Part shown: one piece after another, positions 43,473 through 53,014 of the stretch | Layout of the letters: every line of letters begins with the position of its first letter | Position numbering within the stretch: the first letter of the stretch is position 1 | NCBI RefSeq assembly: GCF_030658505.1 | Contig: NZ_JAUTXR010000178.1 | Location: forward strand, 1 to 64,000 | Length of the DNA: 64,000 nucleotides | DNA from: Stenotrophomonas raiganjensis (SeqCode) | GTDB lineage: Bacteria; Pseudomonadota; Gammaproteobacteria; Xanthomonadales; Xanthomonadaceae | Direction of reading: 5' to 3' | Program-made: the position numbers and the translations under genes | Notes under the pieces: generated by a model | The model's input: the letters and a program-made list of their open reading frames with translations, nothing else | What the model was told of the DNA's origin: nothing | Database searches by the model: none

Positions 43473-44087
43473 ATGGGTGCCGTCGTCGCCCTCGACCGGC
43501 TGCTGGACGGGCGCCAGCTGTGGCGCGGCCCGGCCCGCCAGGGGCCCGCCAGCGACCACCTGGCCAGCGGCCACCCGGCACTGGACGCGCGCCTGCCCGG
43601 CGGCGGCTGGCCGGCCAGCGGCCTGTGCGAAGTGCTGCAGGCCGCGCCCGGGGTGGGCGAACTGGCCCTGGTCTGGCCAGCACTGGCGAAGCTGAGCCAG
43701 CGCGACCGCCCGATCGTCCTGGTCGCTCCGCCCTACCGCCCACACGCCCCGGCCTGGGCCGCCGCCGGGCTGGACCTGGGCCAGTTGCAGATCATCCACG
43801 CCGCACCGAAGCAGGCACTGTGGGCCGCCGAACAGTGCCTGCGCTCTGCCGCCTGCGCGGCAGTGCTGTGCTGGCCGCATCAAGCCGACGACCGCGCCCT
43901 GCGCCGCCTGCAGGTGGCCGCCGACAGCGGCCAGTGCCTGGGCTTCGTGTTCCGCGAGGCACAGGCGGCGCGCAATCCCTCCCCGGCCAGCCTGCGCCTG
44001 CAGCTCGATCACGGCCAGGTACGCGTACTGAAATGCCGTGGCGGCCTGCCACCGGCACAGCCGTTGCCGTTGGCCATCGCCCACTGA
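43473..44087 (+). CDS. imuA: Translesion-synthesis accessory protein ImuA
   Basis: A 204-residue RecA/SulA-related protein that is the first member of the ImuA-ImuB-DnaE2 mutasome. Family-like segments: ASGHPALDARLPGGGWPASG followed by LCEVLQAAPGVGELALVWPA, and VFREAQAARNPSPASLRLQL near the C-terminus. It keeps the RecA-like core but lacks a clean Walker A motif. GGAGG stands before ATG 43473, which I prefer to an earlier in-frame ATG at 43362. imuB follows after nine bases. Confidence 0.88.
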   Translation: MGAVVALDRLLDGRQLWRGPARQGPASDHLASGHPALDARLPGGGWPASGLCEVLQAAPGVGELALVWPALAKLSQRDRPIVLVAPPYRPHAPAWAAAGLDLGQLQIIHAAPKQALWAAEQCLRSAACAAVLCWPHQADDRALRRLQVAADSGQCLGFVFREAQAARNPSPASLRLQLDHGQVRVLKCRGGLPPAQPLPLAIAH

Positions 44088-44096
44088 GGACGCGCC

Positions 44097-45506
44097 ATGC
44101 ACTGGGCCTGCCTGTTGTTGCCGCAGTTGGCGCTGGACAGCGTGCTGCGCCTGCAGCCCGACCCGCAACGGCCATTGGTGCTGCTGCAGGGGCCAGCACA
44201 GCGTCGTGTACTGCGTGCGGTCAGCCCGTCGGCACGCGCAGCGGGGCTGCGCCCGGGCATGCTGCTGTCGGCTGCGCAGGTGCTGGTGCAGGACATGCAC
44301 CTGCACGATTACGATCCCAACGCCGAACAGCACACCCGGCAGCTGCTGGCCAGCTGGGCCTACGCCTACAGCTCGCAGGTCAGCCTCGATTTCCCGCATG
44401 CACTGGTGCTGGAGATCGGCGCCAGCCGCGCCCTGTTCGGTGACTGGCTGACGATCCAGCAGCGGCTGCGCAACGAACTGCACGAACTCGGCTTCCGTCA
44501 CCGTCTGGTGGCCGCACCTACCCCTCATGCCGCGCGCGTACTGGCCAACGTCCACGACGGCCTCGGCATCGATGCGCAGCAACTGCCGGCGGTACTGGCG
44601 CAGCTGCCCCTGCCGCGCTGCGGCCTGCCCAGTGAGGCGGTGACGGTGCTCGGCCGCTCCGGCCTGCGCACGCTGGGTGCGGTGCTCGAACTGCCGCGCG
44701 ACAGCCTGGCCCGGCGCTTCGCCCCCGAGGTCCTGCAGCAGCTGGATGCACTGCGCGGCCTGCCCACCGCGCCATTGCGCTACTACCAGCCACCGGACCG
44801 TTTCGATGCGCGCATCGAATTCGAATACGAGATCGAATCCAGCCAGGCCCTGCTGTTCCCGCTGCGCCGCCTGCTGCTGGACCTGGCCGCCTTCCTGTGC
44901 TCGCGCGATGGCGGCGTGCAACGCTTCGACCTGCATTTCGAGCATGACCTGTTGCCGGCCAGCGTATTGACCATCGGCCTGCTGGCACCCGAACGCGATC
45001 CCGCGCTGCTGTTCGAGATCGCACGCAACCGCATGGAAGCGTTCGCCCTGCCCGCTGGCAGCCGCGCACTACGCCTGCAGGCCGAACAGCTGCCACCGTT
45101 CGTGCCCGCCGCGCGCGACCTGTTCGACACCCGGCCGGCGCAGGCGATGCCCTGGAACCAGCTGCGCGAGCGCCTGCGTGCGCGGCTCGGCGATGACGCC
45201 GTGCAACCGCTGGCCGTGCAGGCCGACCACCGCCCCGAACGCGCCAGTGGCATCCAGCCCCCTGCCAAGCCGCCCGCTTACTGGCCACTGCGCCCTGGCT
45301 GGCTGCTGGACACGCCGCAACCATTGCGTGATCCACGCCTGCGCATCATCACCGGGCCGGAGCGGATCGAATCGGGCTGGTGGGACCAGGCCGATGCACG
45401 GCGCGACTATTACGTGGTGGAAACCGCGCATGGCCAGCGCGGCTGGGCGTTCCGCGCGCGCAACGATCCGCATGCGCCGTGGATGCTGCACGGCTGGTTC
45501 GGCTGA
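44097..45506 (+). CDS. imuB: Catalytically inactive Y-family polymerase-like hub ImuB
   Basis: A 469-residue Y-family-like protein. It starts MHWACLLLPQLALDSV, where active DinB polymerases have an Asp-containing DVD..F motif, and the later catalytic acidic pair is replaced (EIGASRALFG), so it should not polymerise. ImuB is known to recruit DnaE2 to the sliding clamp. The little-finger region and a long C-terminal tail (about 370-469) with PLRPGWLLDTPQPL follow. It lies between imuA and dnaE2 with gaps of nine and six bases, a single SOS operon. Confidence 0.92.
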   Translation: MHWACLLLPQLALDSVLRLQPDPQRPLVLLQGPAQRRVLRAVSPSARAAGLRPGMLLSAAQVLVQDMHLHDYDPNAEQHTRQLLASWAYAYSSQVSLDFPHALVLEIGASRALFGDWLTIQQRLRNELHELGFRHRLVAAPTPHAARVLANVHDGLGIDAQQLPAVLAQLPLPRCGLPSEAVTVLGRSGLRTLGAVLELPRDSLARRFAPEVLQQLDALRGLPTAPLRYYQPPDRFDARIEFEYEIESSQALLFPLRRLLLDLAAFLCSRDGGVQRFDLHFEHDLLPASVLTIGLLAPERDPALLFEIARNRMEAFALPAGSRALRLQAEQLPPFVPAARDLFDTRPAQAMPWNQLRERLRARLGDDAVQPLAVQADHRPERASGIQPPAKPPAYWPLRPGWLLDTPQPLRDPRLRIITGPERIESGWWDQADARRDYYVVETAHGQRGWAFRARNDPHAPWMLHGWFG

Positions 45507-45512
45507 GCGGCC

Positions 45513-48500
45513 ATGCACGACGAACTGCCCGGCTACGCCGAACTGCACTGCCTGTCGGCCTTCAGCTTCCAGCGTGGCGCCTCGATCGCCGAAGAACTGT
45601 TCGCGCGCGCCGCCGGCCAGGGCTACCGCGCGTTGGCGATCACCGACGAATGTTCGCTGGCCGGCATCGTGCGCGCCTGGCAGGCGGCGAAGACGCATGG
45701 CGTGGCACTGATCGTCGGTGCCGAATTCCAGGTCGAGGACGGGCCGAAGCTGACCCTGCTGTGCACCGACCAGGCCGCCTATGCCGGGCTGTGCCAGTTG
45801 ATCACCACATGCCGGCGGCGCGCGGCGAAGGGCGAGTACCGCTGCCTGCGCGAGGACCTGCTCGGCCTGCCCAACGGCCTGCTCTGTCTATGGCTGGACC
45901 GGCAACCGGCCGCTACCGACCTGGAACTGCTGCGCGCCGGCTTCGATGATCGCCTGTGGCTGGCGGTGGAACTGCACCACGAGCACGACGACGCACGCCG
46001 CCTGCAGCAGCTGCAGGCCTTCGGCGAACGCCACCGCCTGCCGCTGGTCGCCAGCGGTGACGTGCACATGCACGTGCGCCGTCGCCGTGCCCTGCAGGAC
46101 ACGCTGACCGCGATCCGCCACCGCTGCAGCGTGGCCGAAGCCGGCTGGCGCCTGTTCCCCAACGGCGAACGCCATCTGCGTCCACGCACCGCGCTGGCCC
46201 AGCTGTACCCGCCCGAACTGCTGGCCGAAACCCTGCGCATCGCCGAGCGTTGCCACTTCACCCTGGAGCAGCTGCAGTACACCTATCCGCGCGAGCTGGT
46301 GCCCGAAGGCCACGATCCGGACAGCTGGCTGCGCGTGCTGGTCGAGCGCGGCATCCCGTGGCGCTGGAAAAACGGCATCGAACCGGCTCAGCGCAAACAG
46401 ATCGAGCACGAACTGGCATTGATCCGGGAGAAGAACTACGCCTCGTACTTCCTCACCGTGCAGGACATCGTGCGCTTCGCGCGCAGCCAGGACATCCTCT
46501 GCCAGGGTCGTGGCTCGGCGGCCAACTCCGCGGTGTGCTTCGTGCTGGGCGTGACCGAGATCGACCCGGCACGCAGCAACCTGCTGTTCGAGCGCTTCAT
46601 CTCCGCCGAGCGCGACGAGCCACCGGATATCGACATCGACTTCGAGCACGAGCGCCGCGAGGAAGTGCTGCAGTACGTGTTCAAACGCTATGGCCGCGAG
46701 CGCGCTGCGTTGACCGCGGTGGCGATCAGCTACCGTGGCCGCAGCGCGATCCGCGACGTGGCCCGCGCACTCGGCCTGCCGATGGACCAGGTCAACGAAC
46801 TGGGCGCGGCGATGGACCACTGGGGCGGCCACGTACCGTTGCCGGAGACCCTGCGCGAGCGCGGCTTCGATCCGGACACGCCGTTGATGCAGCGCCTGCT
46901 GGCACTGACCTCCGAACTGATCGACTTCCCCCGCCACCTGTCGCAGCACCCGGGCGGTTTCGTGATCTCCGAGCACCCGCTGTCGACGCTGGTACCGGTG
47001 GAGAACGCAGCGATGGCCGACCGCACCGTCATCCAGTGGGACAAGGACGACCTCGATGCCACCGGCCTGATGAAGGTCGACTGCCTGGCGCTGGGCATGC
47101 TCACCGCCATCCGCAAGTGCTTGGCGATGCTGAAACAGCATGGCCTGCACAGTGGGCGCATGGATGCGATCCCTGCCAAGGATACGAAGACCTACGATAT
47201 GATCTGCGCCGCCGACACCGTCGGCGTGTTCCAGATCGAATCGCGTGCGCAGATGGCGATGCTGCCACGCCTGCAGCCGCGCGAGTTCTATGACCTGGTG
47301 ATCGAAGTGGCGATCGTGCGCCCCGGCCCGATCCAGGGCGACATGGTGCATCCCTATCTGGAACGGCGGAGGATCCTGCGCGAGCAAGGCCCGGATGCAC
47401 TGAACGACCCGAACAATCCGCTCTATCCAGCGCAACTGGAGCGCGTGTTCGCACGGACGTTGGGCGTACCACTGTTCCAGGAGCAGGTGATGCAGCTGGC
47501 AGTGGAAGCAGCAGGTTACACACCTGGCCAAGCCGATGCCCTGCGCCGCTCGATGGCGGCATGGAAGCGTCGTGGCGGCCTGGAACCGCATCGCGAGAAG
47601 CTGCTGGCCGGCATGTTGAAGAATGGCTTCAGCCGTGAGTACGGCGAACACCTGTTCGAGCAGATCAAGGGCTTCGGTGATTACGGTTTCCCGGAAAGCC
47701 ATGCTGCCAGCTTCGCCCTGCTGACCTATAACAGCTGCTGGCTGAAGTGCCACCACCCGGCTGCGTTCACCGCCAGCCTGATCAACAGCCAGCCACTGGG
47801 GTTCTACAGCCCCGACCAGCTGCTGCAGGACGCGCGGCGGCACGGCATTACTGTTCTTCCGGTGGACGTGCGCCACAGCGACTGGGACTGCACGCTGGAC
47901 TTCAGCAGGGGACCGGCGGCGATCCGTCTCGGCCTGCGCCTGATTGATGGCTGCAACGAACCCGCCGTGCAGGCCATCATGCACGAGCGAGCGCGGCGAC
48001 CGTTCGACGATGTCGGTGACCTGTGCCAGCGCACCGCCCTGGACCGCCGCCATCAGGGCCTGTTGGCCGATGCCGGTGCGCTGCGTGGGCTCAGTGGCCA
48101 TCGCCATCGCGCACGCTGGGATATCTCCGGCGTGGAGAACCGGTTGCCCTTGTTCGATCAGGCGCGTGCCACCGCCGAGGCCCGCGTGCCATTGCCGCTG
48201 CCCAGCGCATGGGAGGACATGCAGGCCGATTACCGCAGCACCGGCACCACCCTTGGCCGTCATCCCCTCTCGTTCCTGCGTGCGCAGTTGCGCAGCCGTG
48301 GCTGCCTGGATGCCGCGCAGCTGGCCGGTCACGGCCATGGCCGCCGCGTACGCATCGCCGGCCTGGTACGCATGCGCCAGCGCCCGCAGACCGCCAGTGG
48401 GGTGACTTTCCTCACCCTCGAGGATGAGACCGGCATGGTCAATGCCGTGGTCTGGCGACACCTGGCCGACCGCCAGCACCGGGTGCTGGTCGACACCCAG

Positions 48501-48623
48501 CTGATGCAGATCGATGGCCGCCTGGAGCGCGTTGATGGCGTGCAGCATGTCATCGTGCAGCGCATGCACAGCCTGGATGAACTGCTGCAGGGACTGCGCA
48601 GCCACAGCCGCGATTTCCACTGA
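45513..48623 (+). CDS. dnaE2: Error-prone DNA polymerase DnaE2
   Basis: A 1,036-residue C-family polymerase. The PHP domain starts [20 protein letters not shown], the DnaE2 variant of the PHP motif. The palm has the catalytic acidic triad region [16 protein letters not shown] and [20 protein letters not shown]. The finger and helix-hairpin-helix regions follow, ending in an OB-fold ([20 protein letters not shown]). It performs mutagenic translesion synthesis with ImuA and ImuB after DNA damage. Length is normal for DnaE2 and shorter than replicative DnaE. Confidence 0.96.
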   Translation: MHDELPGYAELHCLSAFSFQRGASIAEELFARAAGQGYRALAITDECSLAGIVRAWQAAKTHGVALIVGAEFQVEDGPKLTLLCTDQAAYAGLCQLITTCRRRAAKGEYRCLREDLLGLPNGLLCLWLDRQPAATDLELLRAGFDDRLWLAVELHHEHDDARRLQQLQAFGERHRLPLVASGDVHMHVRRRRALQDTLTAIRHRCSVAEAGWRLFPNGERHLRPRTALAQLYPPELLAETLRIAERCHFTLEQLQYTYPRELVPEGHDPDSWLRVLVERGIPWRWKNGIEPAQRKQIEHELALIREKNYASYFLTVQDIVRFARSQDILCQGRGSAANSAVCFVLGVTEIDPARSNLLFERFISAERDEPPDIDIDFEHERREEVLQYVFKRYGRERAALTAVAISYRGRSAIRDVARALGLPMDQVNELGAAMDHWGGHVPLPETLRERGFDPDTPLMQRLLALTSELIDFPRHLSQHPGGFVISEHPLSTLVPVENAAMADRTVIQWDKDDLDATGLMKVDCLALGMLTAIRKCLAMLKQHGLHSGRMDAIPAKDTKTYDMICAADTVGVFQIESRAQMAMLPRLQPREFYDLVIEVAIVRPGPIQGDMVHPYLERRRILREQGPDALNDPNNPLYPAQLERVFARTLGVPLFQEQVMQLAVEAAGYTPGQADALRRSMAAWKRRGGLEPHREKLLAGMLKNGFSREYGEHLFEQIKGFGDYGFPESHAASFALLTYNSCWLKCHHPAAFTASLINSQPLGFYSPDQLLQDARRHGITVLPVDVRHSDWDCTLDFSRGPAAIRLGLRLIDGCNEPAVQAIMHERARRPFDDVGDLCQRTALDRRHQGLLADAGALRGLSGHRHRARWDISGVENRLPLFDQARATAEARVPLPLPSAWEDMQADYRSTGTTLGRHPLSFLRAQLRSRGCLDAAQLAGHGHGRRVRIAGLVRMRQRPQTASGVTFLTLEDETGMVNAVVWRHLADRQHRVLVDTQLMQIDGRLERVDGVQHVIVQRMHSLDELLQGLRSHSRDFH

Positions 48624-48704
48624 CGATACACATCGTCACACAACGAACTGGCCATTGCCTGCCGGCATCCGCTATCGTCGTCACATCCAAGGAAGGACGA
48701 CACC

Positions 48705-49211
48705 ATGCCTCGCGCACTGCTGCTGACCACGCTGGTGGTCTCCACCCTCGCCCTGCTTGTTTCCGGTTGGACCGCCTGGAGCCTGCATCGCAGCCAATCG
48801 CCAGAGCGGATCATCGAAGCGCGCGGCCTGGTCATCCACGATGCAAGCGGCCAGCCACGGATGATCCTCGGTGCGCCGGTTCCCGACCCCCTCAGCAAAG
48901 GGCGCCCCCAAGGGCCGCGTGCCACCGCGTTGTCCGGCCTGATCCTGCTTGGCCCGGACGGCTCCGAGCGCGGCGGCTATGGCACCAGCGACCGCGGCGG
49001 CGAAGCCCTGCTGACCCTGGATGATGCCACCGGCACCACCGAGGTGTTCAAGGTCGTCGCCAATCCGGACCGCGGCGCCAGCCTGATGGTCAAGCACCAG
49101 AACAACACCGGCGCCATGCTCACCTCCTGGCAGGGCAAGCCGGAACTGATGTTCGTCGATGACAGCGGCCAGTCCTACTACGTCCGGCCTGGTGCCAGCG
49201 CCGCGCCCTGA
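48705..49211 (+). CDS. Single-pass membrane or exported protein of unknown function
   Basis: A 168-residue protein with one N-terminal hydrophobic segment (LLLTTLVVSTLALLVSGWTA) that may be an anchor, followed by a soluble Gly/Asp-rich domain (IEARGLVIHDASGQPRMILG, then GYGTSDRGGEALLTLDDATG) with a repeated beta-hairpin look. An AAGGAAGGACGACACC site precedes the ATG. It is separated from dnaE2 by 81 bases and followed by SMAG repeats. No family recognised with certainty. Confidence 0.72.
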   Translation: MPRALLLTTLVVSTLALLVSGWTAWSLHRSQSPERIIEARGLVIHDASGQPRMILGAPVPDPLSKGRPQGPRATALSGLILLGPDGSERGGYGTSDRGGEALLTLDDATGTTEVFKVVANPDRGASLMVKHQNNTGAMLTSWQGKPELMFVDDSGQSYYVRPGASAAP

Positions 49212-49219
49212 TCTGCTTG

Positions 49220-49350
49220 TGTAGCGTCGAGCCATGCTCGACTGCCGGTTATGTAGAGTCGAGCCATGCTCGACTGCATCTACCAACAGCAGCCGAGCAT
49301 GGCTCGGCTCTACAAAGGCGAAGCAAAGTCGAGCATGGCTCGACGCTACA
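49220..49350. repeat. SMAG repeat cluster (four units)
   Basis: Two forward units (GTAGCGTCGAGCCATGCTC and GTAGAGTCGAGCCATGCTC) face two inverted units ending GGCTCGGCTCTAC and GGCTCGACGCTAC. The last inverted head overlaps the stop codon of the neighbouring minus-strand gene. Confidence 0.85.
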
Positions 49351-50632
49351 AACCGCTCACCGCCGCGAGGTCATCCGCCAACTGCCGCAGCAGCGCTGGT
49401 TCCAACGCCGCGCAGGTGATGCGCAGGCCATGCCCTGGCGCTGCCACCGCGAACACTTCGCCTGCGCGCACATGCCAACCGCGCGAAGCCAATGCCAGCA
49501 CCTGTGGATGGCTGTCGGCCGGCAACGGCAACCACAGGTTCAACCCCTCCATCGGCTGTGGCGTCGGCACCCCGCGCGCGCGCAGCAGTTCCTGCAGCGA
49601 CTGCAGCCGTTGTTGATAGCGCTCGCCCGCCGAAGCGATCTTCGCCCGCTGCGATGCCGAGGCCAACACCGAGGTCGCCGCATCCTGCAGCAGGTGACTG
49701 ACCCAGCCCGTACCGGACGCCAACCGCAACCGCAACCGCATCGCGGTCTCTTCATCGCAGGCCAGCCAGGCCAATCGCAGATCCGGGCCCAGCGGCTTGG
49801 ACAGCGAGCGCAGCAGCGCCCAGCGACGGCCATCGAGTGGCAGCACCGAGTGATAGGCCTGCTGCGAGAGCAGCGCGTAGTGATCGTCAATCAGTACTGC
49901 CACCTGCGGATGCGCGGCCAGCAGCTGGCGCAACGCTCGCGCCCGCTTCGCATCCAGGCTGGCCCCGGTCGGGTTGTGCGCCCGTGGCGTCAGCAGCACC
50001 GCACGCGCGCCAGCCTCCAGCGCCACACGCAGCGATTCGACCTGCATGCCATGCGCGTCCACGGCCACCGGCAAGGGCGCATGGCCAATGGCATTGAGCA
50101 CATTGAGGCTGCCAAGGAAGCACGGATCCTCCACCGCGATGCGATCACCCGGCAGCAACCACGCCGCCAACAGGCGCTCGATGCCGTCGACGGCACCATG
50201 AGTCAACTCCAGCGCATAGCCTTCGGGGCAGTCCTCATCCAGCGAGGCACGCGCCAACGCCTGCAATCGCGGGTCGACGGTGCCCACGCCGTACAACCGC
50301 GGTGCCGCCGGGGCCAGGCGCAGGCTGGGCAACAGCCGTGGGTCCGGGTTGCCGCCGGCCAGGTCATGCAGGGCCAACCCTGGCGCGCTGCCCTCGCGCG
50401 CCAGCGTCGGCGGCAGCCCGCGCACCACCGTGCCGCGGCGACCCGCGGTGCTGGCCAGGCCGGCCGCGTCCAGCCGCTTGTAAGCCGCTGCCACAGTGTT
50501 GCGGTTCACCCCCAGCTGATCGGCCAGTTCACGCACCGGTGGCAGCACGCTGCCGGCCGGCAGGCGGCCCTTGCCGATACCGTCGCGGATGCTGTCGAAG
50601 ATCGACTCGGCGCTGTGCCCGGTGATTTTCAT
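49346..50632 (-). CDS. MocR-type (GntR-aminotransferase) regulator, PtsJ-like
   Basis: A 428-residue chimera: an N-terminal GntR winged helix (LPPVRELADQLGVNRNTVAA followed by AYKRLDAAGLA) and a fold-type-I aminotransferase domain with PLP lysine in SLSKPLGPDLRLAW. The N-terminus SAESIFDSIRDGIGKGRLP closely resembles PtsJ, a repressor that responds to vitamin B6 in enterobacteria. It is divergent from a yggS-type PLP-homeostasis gene, which fits a B6 role. The stop codon (TAG) is provided by a SMAG repeat, so the natural C-terminus may once have been longer. Confidence 0.85.
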   Translation of the reverse strand: MKITGHSAESIFDSIRDGIGKGRLPAGSVLPPVRELADQLGVNRNTVAAAYKRLDAAGLASTAGRRGTVVRGLPPTLAREGSAPGLALHDLAGGNPDPRLLPSLRLAPAAPRLYGVGTVDPRLQALARASLDEDCPEGYALELTHGAVDGIERLLAAWLLPGDRIAVEDPCFLGSLNVLNAIGHAPLPVAVDAHGMQVESLRVALEAGARAVLLTPRAHNPTGASLDAKRARALRQLLAAHPQVAVLIDDHYALLSQQAYHSVLPLDGRRWALLRSLSKPLGPDLRLAWLACDEETAMRLRLRLASGTGWVSHLLQDAATSVLASASQRAKIASAGERYQQRLQSLQELLRARGVPTPQPMEGLNLWLPLPADSHPQVLALASRGWHVRAGEVFAVAAPGHGLRITCAALEPALLRQLADDLAAVSGL

Positions 50633-50633
50633 T

Positions 50634-50668
50634 TTGTCCTATGCCAAAATATCTCTTGTCCTGTGCCA
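50634..50668. promoter_or_regulatory. Direct-repeat operator in the MocR-yggS gap
   Basis: TTGTCCTATGCCA (50634-50646) and TTGTCCTGTGCCA (50656-50668) are direct repeats starting 22 bases apart, about two helical turns. They lie just upstream of the MocR start in the 76-base divergent gap. MocR proteins typically bind paired direct repeats. Confidence 0.7.
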
Positions 50669-50708
50669 GTGTATCCCACCCTGGCCATCCTGCATTGGAG
50701 GTACCCGC

Positions 50709-51482
50709 ATGCCCCTTGCCGCTGCCGACTGGCCCGTCGCCCAGTCCGTTGAACAGATCGCCGCCAATCTGGTTACGGTGCGCCAGCGCATCGCCGATGC
50801 CTGTGCCCGCGTCGGCCGTGACCCGGCCAGCGTGCGCCTGCTGCCAGTCAGCAAGACCGTCGACGAGGCCCGTATCCGCATGGCCGTGGCCGCCGGTTGC
50901 CACGAACTCGGCGAAAACAAGGTGCAGGAGGCGCAGCGCAAGGCAGAATCGATGGCCGACCTCGGCGTGCACTGGTCGGTGATCGGCCATCTGCAGACCA
51001 ACAAGGCGCGCTACGTGGCGCGCTTCGCCAGCGAGTTCCAGGCGCTGGACAGCCTGCGCGTTGCCGAGGCCCTGCAGCAACGCCTGCAGCTGGAAGATCG
51101 CAGCCTGGATGTATTCGTGCAGGTCAACACCTCGGCCGAGCCCAGCAAGTACGGCCTGGAACCCGACGCCGTCGAGGCCTTCATGCGGCAGTTGCCAGCC
51201 TTCGACCGCCTGCGCGTGCGTGGCCTGATGACCCTGGCCATTTTCACCCCCGAGGTCGAACGTGTGCGCGCCTGCTTCGTGCGCCTGCGCGAACTGCGCG
51301 ACCAGCTGCGACGCAGCGCACCGCCGGGCCTCGACCTGTCGCAACTGTCGATGGGCATGTCCGGGGATTTCGAAGTCGCCATCGAAGAAGGCGCCACCGT
51401 GGTCCGTGTCGGCCAGGCCATCTTCGGCGCCCGCGCTACCCCGGACAGCTTCTACTGGCCGCACAGCGGAGCCCCGGCATGA
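50709..51482 (+). CDS. yggS: YggS-family PLP homeostasis protein
   Basis: A 257-residue PLP-binding TIM-barrel protein without enzymatic activity in known members. The PLP lysine is at about residue 49 in RLLPVSKTV, followed by ELGENKVQEA, HWSVIGHLQTNKA and the phosphate-binding LSMGMSGDFEVAIEEGATVV. It buffers free PLP and balances vitamin B6. GGAGG precedes the ATG. Its stop overlaps the next gene (ATGA). The divergent MocR/PtsJ-like gene suggests control by B6 status. Confidence 0.92.
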   Translation: MPLAAADWPVAQSVEQIAANLVTVRQRIADACARVGRDPASVRLLPVSKTVDEARIRMAVAAGCHELGENKVQEAQRKAESMADLGVHWSVIGHLQTNKARYVARFASEFQALDSLRVAEALQQRLQLEDRSLDVFVQVNTSAEPSKYGLEPDAVEAFMRQLPAFDRLRVRGLMTLAIFTPEVERVRACFVRLRELRDQLRRSAPPGLDLSQLSMGMSGDFEVAIEEGATVVRVGQAIFGARATPDSFYWPHSGAPA

Positions 51483-52171
51483 AGCGCGCCGTCATCCTGC
51501 AGCACGTCGCCTTCGAAGACCTCGGCACCCTGCAGCCCTTGCTGCTGGCGAAGGGCTGGCAGCTGCAGGTGCTGCAGGCGGGTGTAGATGCACTCGATCC
51601 GGCCGAAGCGGCTGACCTGCTGGTGGTGCTGGGGGGGCCGATCAGCGTCAACGATGTTGATCTTTACCCGTTCCTCAACGACAGCATTGCGCTGTTGAAG
51701 GCGCGGTTGCAGCAGCAGCGCCCCACCCTTGGCATCTGCCTCGGCGCGCAGCTGATGGCACGTGCACTCGGTGCCAGCGTTGCTCCCAGTGGCGGCAAGG
51801 AGATCGGTTTCGCGCCACTGCTGCTGACCGACGAAGGCCAGCGCTCGCCGCTGCAGGCGCTTCAGGGCATTCCAGTACTGCACTGGCATGGCGACACCTT
51901 CGAACTTCCTGCCGGTGCACGCCGCCTGGCCAGCACGCCGGCGTGCCGCCACCAGGCCTTCGCCATCGGCAACCATGCGTTGGCCCTGCAATGCCATCCG
52001 GAGCTGGACACGCGCCAGTTCGAGCGTTGGCTGATTGGCCACACCCTGGAACTGGCCCAGGCCGGCATCGATCCGAACGACCTGCGTGCACAGGCACGCC
52101 GCTATGGCGCGCCCCTGGCCGCAGCCGCCACTGCGATGTTCGACCACTGGCTGCAGGAGCTGACGCGATGA
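51479..52171 (+). CDS. Class-I glutamine amidotransferase-like protein
   Basis: A 230-residue GATase-1 protein of the GMP-synthase-like stand-alone type. The catalytic triad is present: Cys 87 in GICLGAQLMA, His 173 and Glu 175 in LQCHPELD. A typical LLVVLGGPISVND segment precedes. It should hydrolyse glutamine or a gamma-glutamyl compound. The start overlaps yggS by four bases and its stop overlaps the next small gene, so the three genes are a translationally coupled unit; the link to PLP metabolism is unexplained. Confidence 0.88.
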   Translation: MKRAVILQHVAFEDLGTLQPLLLAKGWQLQVLQAGVDALDPAEAADLLVVLGGPISVNDVDLYPFLNDSIALLKARLQQQRPTLGICLGAQLMARALGASVAPSGGKEIGFAPLLLTDEGQRSPLQALQGIPVLHWHGDTFELPAGARRLASTPACRHQAFAIGNHALALQCHPELDTRQFERWLIGHTLELAQAGIDPNDLRAQARRYGAPLAAAATAMFDHWLQELTR

Positions 52172-52392
52172 ACTACCGATTGCAGATCCATCGCAATGGC
52201 GCCTACTGGGGCCACTTCGACTGCAGCGGCCCCGATGCCCGGCAGCGCATGGACAGCATCGCCGCGCAGCTGCCTGCAGACCAGGGCTTCCAGTTGAAGC
52301 GGCAGAAGGGCGTCGGTGAAGAGCGCATCCTGTCCAGCAATGCCGATGGGCTGCGTGTACTGGCCGCGCAGATCCAGTACCGCGACATCTGA
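52168..52392 (+). CDS. Small unknown protein coupled to the amidotransferase
   Basis: A 74-residue soluble protein beginning MNYRLQIHRNGAYWGHFDC and ending VLAAQIQYRDI. Its ATG overlaps the amidotransferase stop (ATGA). The alternation of charged and hydrophobic residues suggests a small alpha-beta fold. No known family recognised. It is followed at once by an anomalous C-rich stretch. Confidence 0.65.
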   Translation: MNYRLQIHRNGAYWGHFDCSGPDARQRMDSIAAQLPADQGFQLKRQKGVGEERILSSNADGLRVLAAQIQYRDI

Positions 52393-52401
52393 CCCGACGA
52401 T

Positions 52402-52475
52402 GGTAGTGCCGGGCGCGGGGCCGCCCCCCCCCCCGGCCCCCCCCCGGCCCCGGCGGCCCGGCGCCCCCCACTACC
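52402..52475. repeat. Anomalous C-rich stretch inside a SMAG-like palindrome
   Basis: The ends are GGTAGTG (52402-52408) and its inverse CACTACC (52469-52475), as in a SMAG dimer. The interior is unlike any other copy: runs of 11 C (52424-52434) and 9 C (52437-52445) separated by GG. It may be badly called sequence rather than real DNA. No gene lies here. Confidence 0.6.
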
Positions 52476-52507
52476 CCGGCTGTTCGCCCGCGTGCGATGC
52501 TTCACCG

Positions 52508-53014
52508 ATGTTGACTCTGCAACGCGGCAACCACCGCGGGCTGCTTGTCGCCCCGCGCTGGCCCTCTACCCATATCCAGATCGAAGCAGAGGTGCTGCAA
52601 CGCCTGCTCGATGCGCAGGCACGCCTGCCCACCGAACTGCGCCTGCTGCTCACGCGCGGCTTCGAATCGCGCCACAGCCGCCTCGGTGGATTCCGCCGCG
52701 CGGTGCGGCGGCTCGGCATTGCGGTGTTCCGCACCTGCTACCCGCAGCGCCGCGATGAAGTCGATGCCATCTTCGGTGCCAACGGTCACGACATCGATGG
52801 CCGTCACGTCGATATCTCCATGGTGTTGCACGGCCGGCGACTGCGGCTGCTGCCACTGGGCGTGTTCACGCCACCCAACTGGCAGGCGCGCCGCGTCAGC
52901 CGCCATGCCTGGGCGGTCGCGCAGGTGAAGCACAGCCTGCTGCACTGCGGCTTCCAACTGCACCCCAACCCGACCGAAGCACTGCAGATCCATTGCGACT
53001 ATCTGCCCCGGTAG
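52508..53014 (+). CDS. Conserved-looking protein, possibly M15 peptidase-like
   Basis: A 168-residue protein without a signal peptide. The segments LLLTRGFESRHSRLGGFRRA, FGANGHDIDGRHVDISMVLH and the final ALQIHCDYLP contain spaced His and Asp residues that recall the zinc site of D-Ala-D-Ala dipeptidases/carboxypeptidases (M15), but the usual SxHxxGxAxD motif is not exact. A non-catalytic or distant relative is equally possible. Its stop codon is the TAG of a SMAG GTAG head (53011). Confidence 0.6.
   Translation: MLTLQRGNHRGLLVAPRWPSTHIQIEAEVLQRLLDAQARLPTELRLLLTRGFESRHSRLGGFRRAVRRLGIAVFRTCYPQRRDEVDAIFGANGHDIDGRHVDISMVLHGRRLRLLPLGVFTPPNWQARRVSRHAWAVAQVKHSLLHCGFQLHPNPTEALQIHCDYLPR

Noticed and set aside
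49220-49350. Repeat cluster considered as a CRISPR array
   Set aside because: Units are palindromic, in mixed orientation, with irregular spacing and no cas genes; they match the SMAG pattern.
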